From: Micromonospora tarapacensis
GTDB lineage: Bacteria > Actinomycetota > Actinomycetes > Mycobacteriales > Micromonosporaceae
Direction of reading: 5' to 3'
DNA length: 64,000 bases
NCBI RefSeq assembly: GCF_019697375.1
Contig: NZ_JAHCDI010000004.1
Coordinates: forward strand, 5,577,281 to 5,641,280
The position numbers and the translations under genes are program-made. The notes under the pieces are model-generated. The model was given only the letters and a program-made list of their open reading frames with translations. It was not told the DNA's origin and did no database searches. Numbering within the stretch: the first letter of the stretch is position 1; each line of letters opens with the position of its first letter. Positions 63,549-64,000 of this stretch are shown in pieces.

Positions 63549-63584
63549 GCGTCCACCGGATTTGACGATCAATCCGGTGGACGC
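63549..63584 (+). terminator. hairpin terminator
   Basis: Perfect 14-bp stem GCGTCCACCGGATT/AATCCGGTGGACGC, eight-base loop, 95 bases after the SCO4848-type gene. It isolates the promoter-rich tail from upstream transcription. Confidence 0.7.
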
Positions 63585-63726
63585 GTAACTTTCTCTCTGC
63601 CAGCGCGGAACGGGCAAACAGGGCGAAAGTCCTGTACCCCCGGAAAGCGACGGCACCGAGTCTGCGAAGGTTCCTCCCTTGTGGACACGGCCGGCTGGAG
63701 CTCGACAAGCCGCCCCAGGGGCGGAT

Positions 63727-63755
63727 TTGGCCGAGCGAAACCGACCGGGTAGGGT
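63727..63755 (+). promoter_or_regulatory. promoter P1 of downstream unit
   Basis: TTGGCC (63727-63732), 17-base spacer, TAGGGT (63750-63755). The -10 is the usual actinomycete housekeeping form. The 547 bases from 63454 to the window end contain no gene that I can see. Confidence 0.5.
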
Positions 63756-63844
63756 TGACGACCGGCAGGGCACCGGGCGAGCTTGCGGGAAACCGCGGCG
63801 GCCGGTCTGCCGAATCCGACGAACAAGCGGAGCGGGCTACCGCT

Positions 63845-63872
63845 GCGCTGGTTCGCGGCGCCGAACCAGCGC
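63845..63872. repeat. hairpin upstream of P2
   Basis: 11-bp stem GCGCTGGTTCG/CGAACCAGCGC with a six-base loop, ending 26 bases before the P2 -35. It may be an operator, a transcription pause site or part of a leader transcript. Confidence 0.4.
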
Positions 63873-63898
63873 AAGCGTGACGGACCGGGACACACGGT

Positions 63899-63927
63899 TT
63901 GACTCGCTCCAGATGGTAAGGTAACGT
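63899..63927 (+). promoter_or_regulatory. promoter P2 of downstream unit
   Basis: TTGACT (63899-63904), 17-base spacer, TAACGT (63922-63927). Two strong promoters in tandem, with a long non-coding leader to the window end and no ribosome site or start, would suit a stable-RNA operon such as rRNA. That is inference, because no mature RNA sequence is in the window. Confidence 0.5.
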
Positions 63928-64000
63928 GGTAAAAGTGCCCGCTGTGAGGTGGGTGTGGTGTGGCCCCGGAGGGGTGCCTGCTGTTGGTGGGTGTTCTGAT

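Overview
The window looks like chromosomal DNA of a plant-litter or soil actinomycete of the Micromonosporaceae type (Micromonospora-like). The evidence is very high G+C, frequent GTG starts, a GH10 xylanase, a CBM2-bearing LPMO, and an ESX-type type VII secretion (T7SS) locus of the non-mycobacterial actinomycete layout. No tRNA, rRNA, CRISPR array, transposase or phage gene was recognised.

1-22.6 kb is a metabolic and secreted-enzyme region. It holds the 5' part of a xylanase with a LacI-type operator and a LacI regulator, a cation exchanger, a large secreted SGNH hydrolase, an AA10 LPMO, an ArsR/flavoprotein pair, an alternative ribosomal protein L36, LtrA, an SDR/TetR pair, an alpha/beta hydrolase, two decayed genes, and a 1455-residue secreted nuclease/5'-nucleotidase fusion.

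22.7-44.3 kb is a T7SS locus with all core parts: EccE, an EccA-like ATPase with a beta-helix N-terminus, EccC, EccD, EccB, two mycosin-like proteases, a WXG100 pair, a YbaB-like protein and several ESX-type helical proteins. Immunity-type genes are interspersed: YwqJ deaminase, SUKH-3, SseB and an Imm35/SUKH fusion.

44.4-62.6 kb is the striking part: one giant polymorphic-toxin locus. A WXG-like N-terminal region and low-complexity linker lead into a frame that stays open for about 13.9 kb. It encodes a YwqJ-type deaminase, four papain-fold Tox-PL modules, a RelA/SpoT-like nucleotidyltransferase module, a Rossmann/FAD-like module and two tandem calpain-like modules of about 2.2 kb. Four small putative immunity genes lie nested in the +1 frame. 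One LRR/TIGR02996 gene lies antisense inside the open frame. Two tandem SMI1/KNR4-type immunity genes follow, matching the two calpain modules.

62.6-64 kb has two small genes and a promoter-rich non-coding tail, possibly the leader of a transcription unit beyond the window.

A caution runs through the whole window. At least eight genes or positions show a reading-frame slip of the same sign, equivalent to one missing base, often at C or G runs. This suggests under-called homopolymers, and frames near these points, including the ends of the toxin modules, should be read with that in mind.
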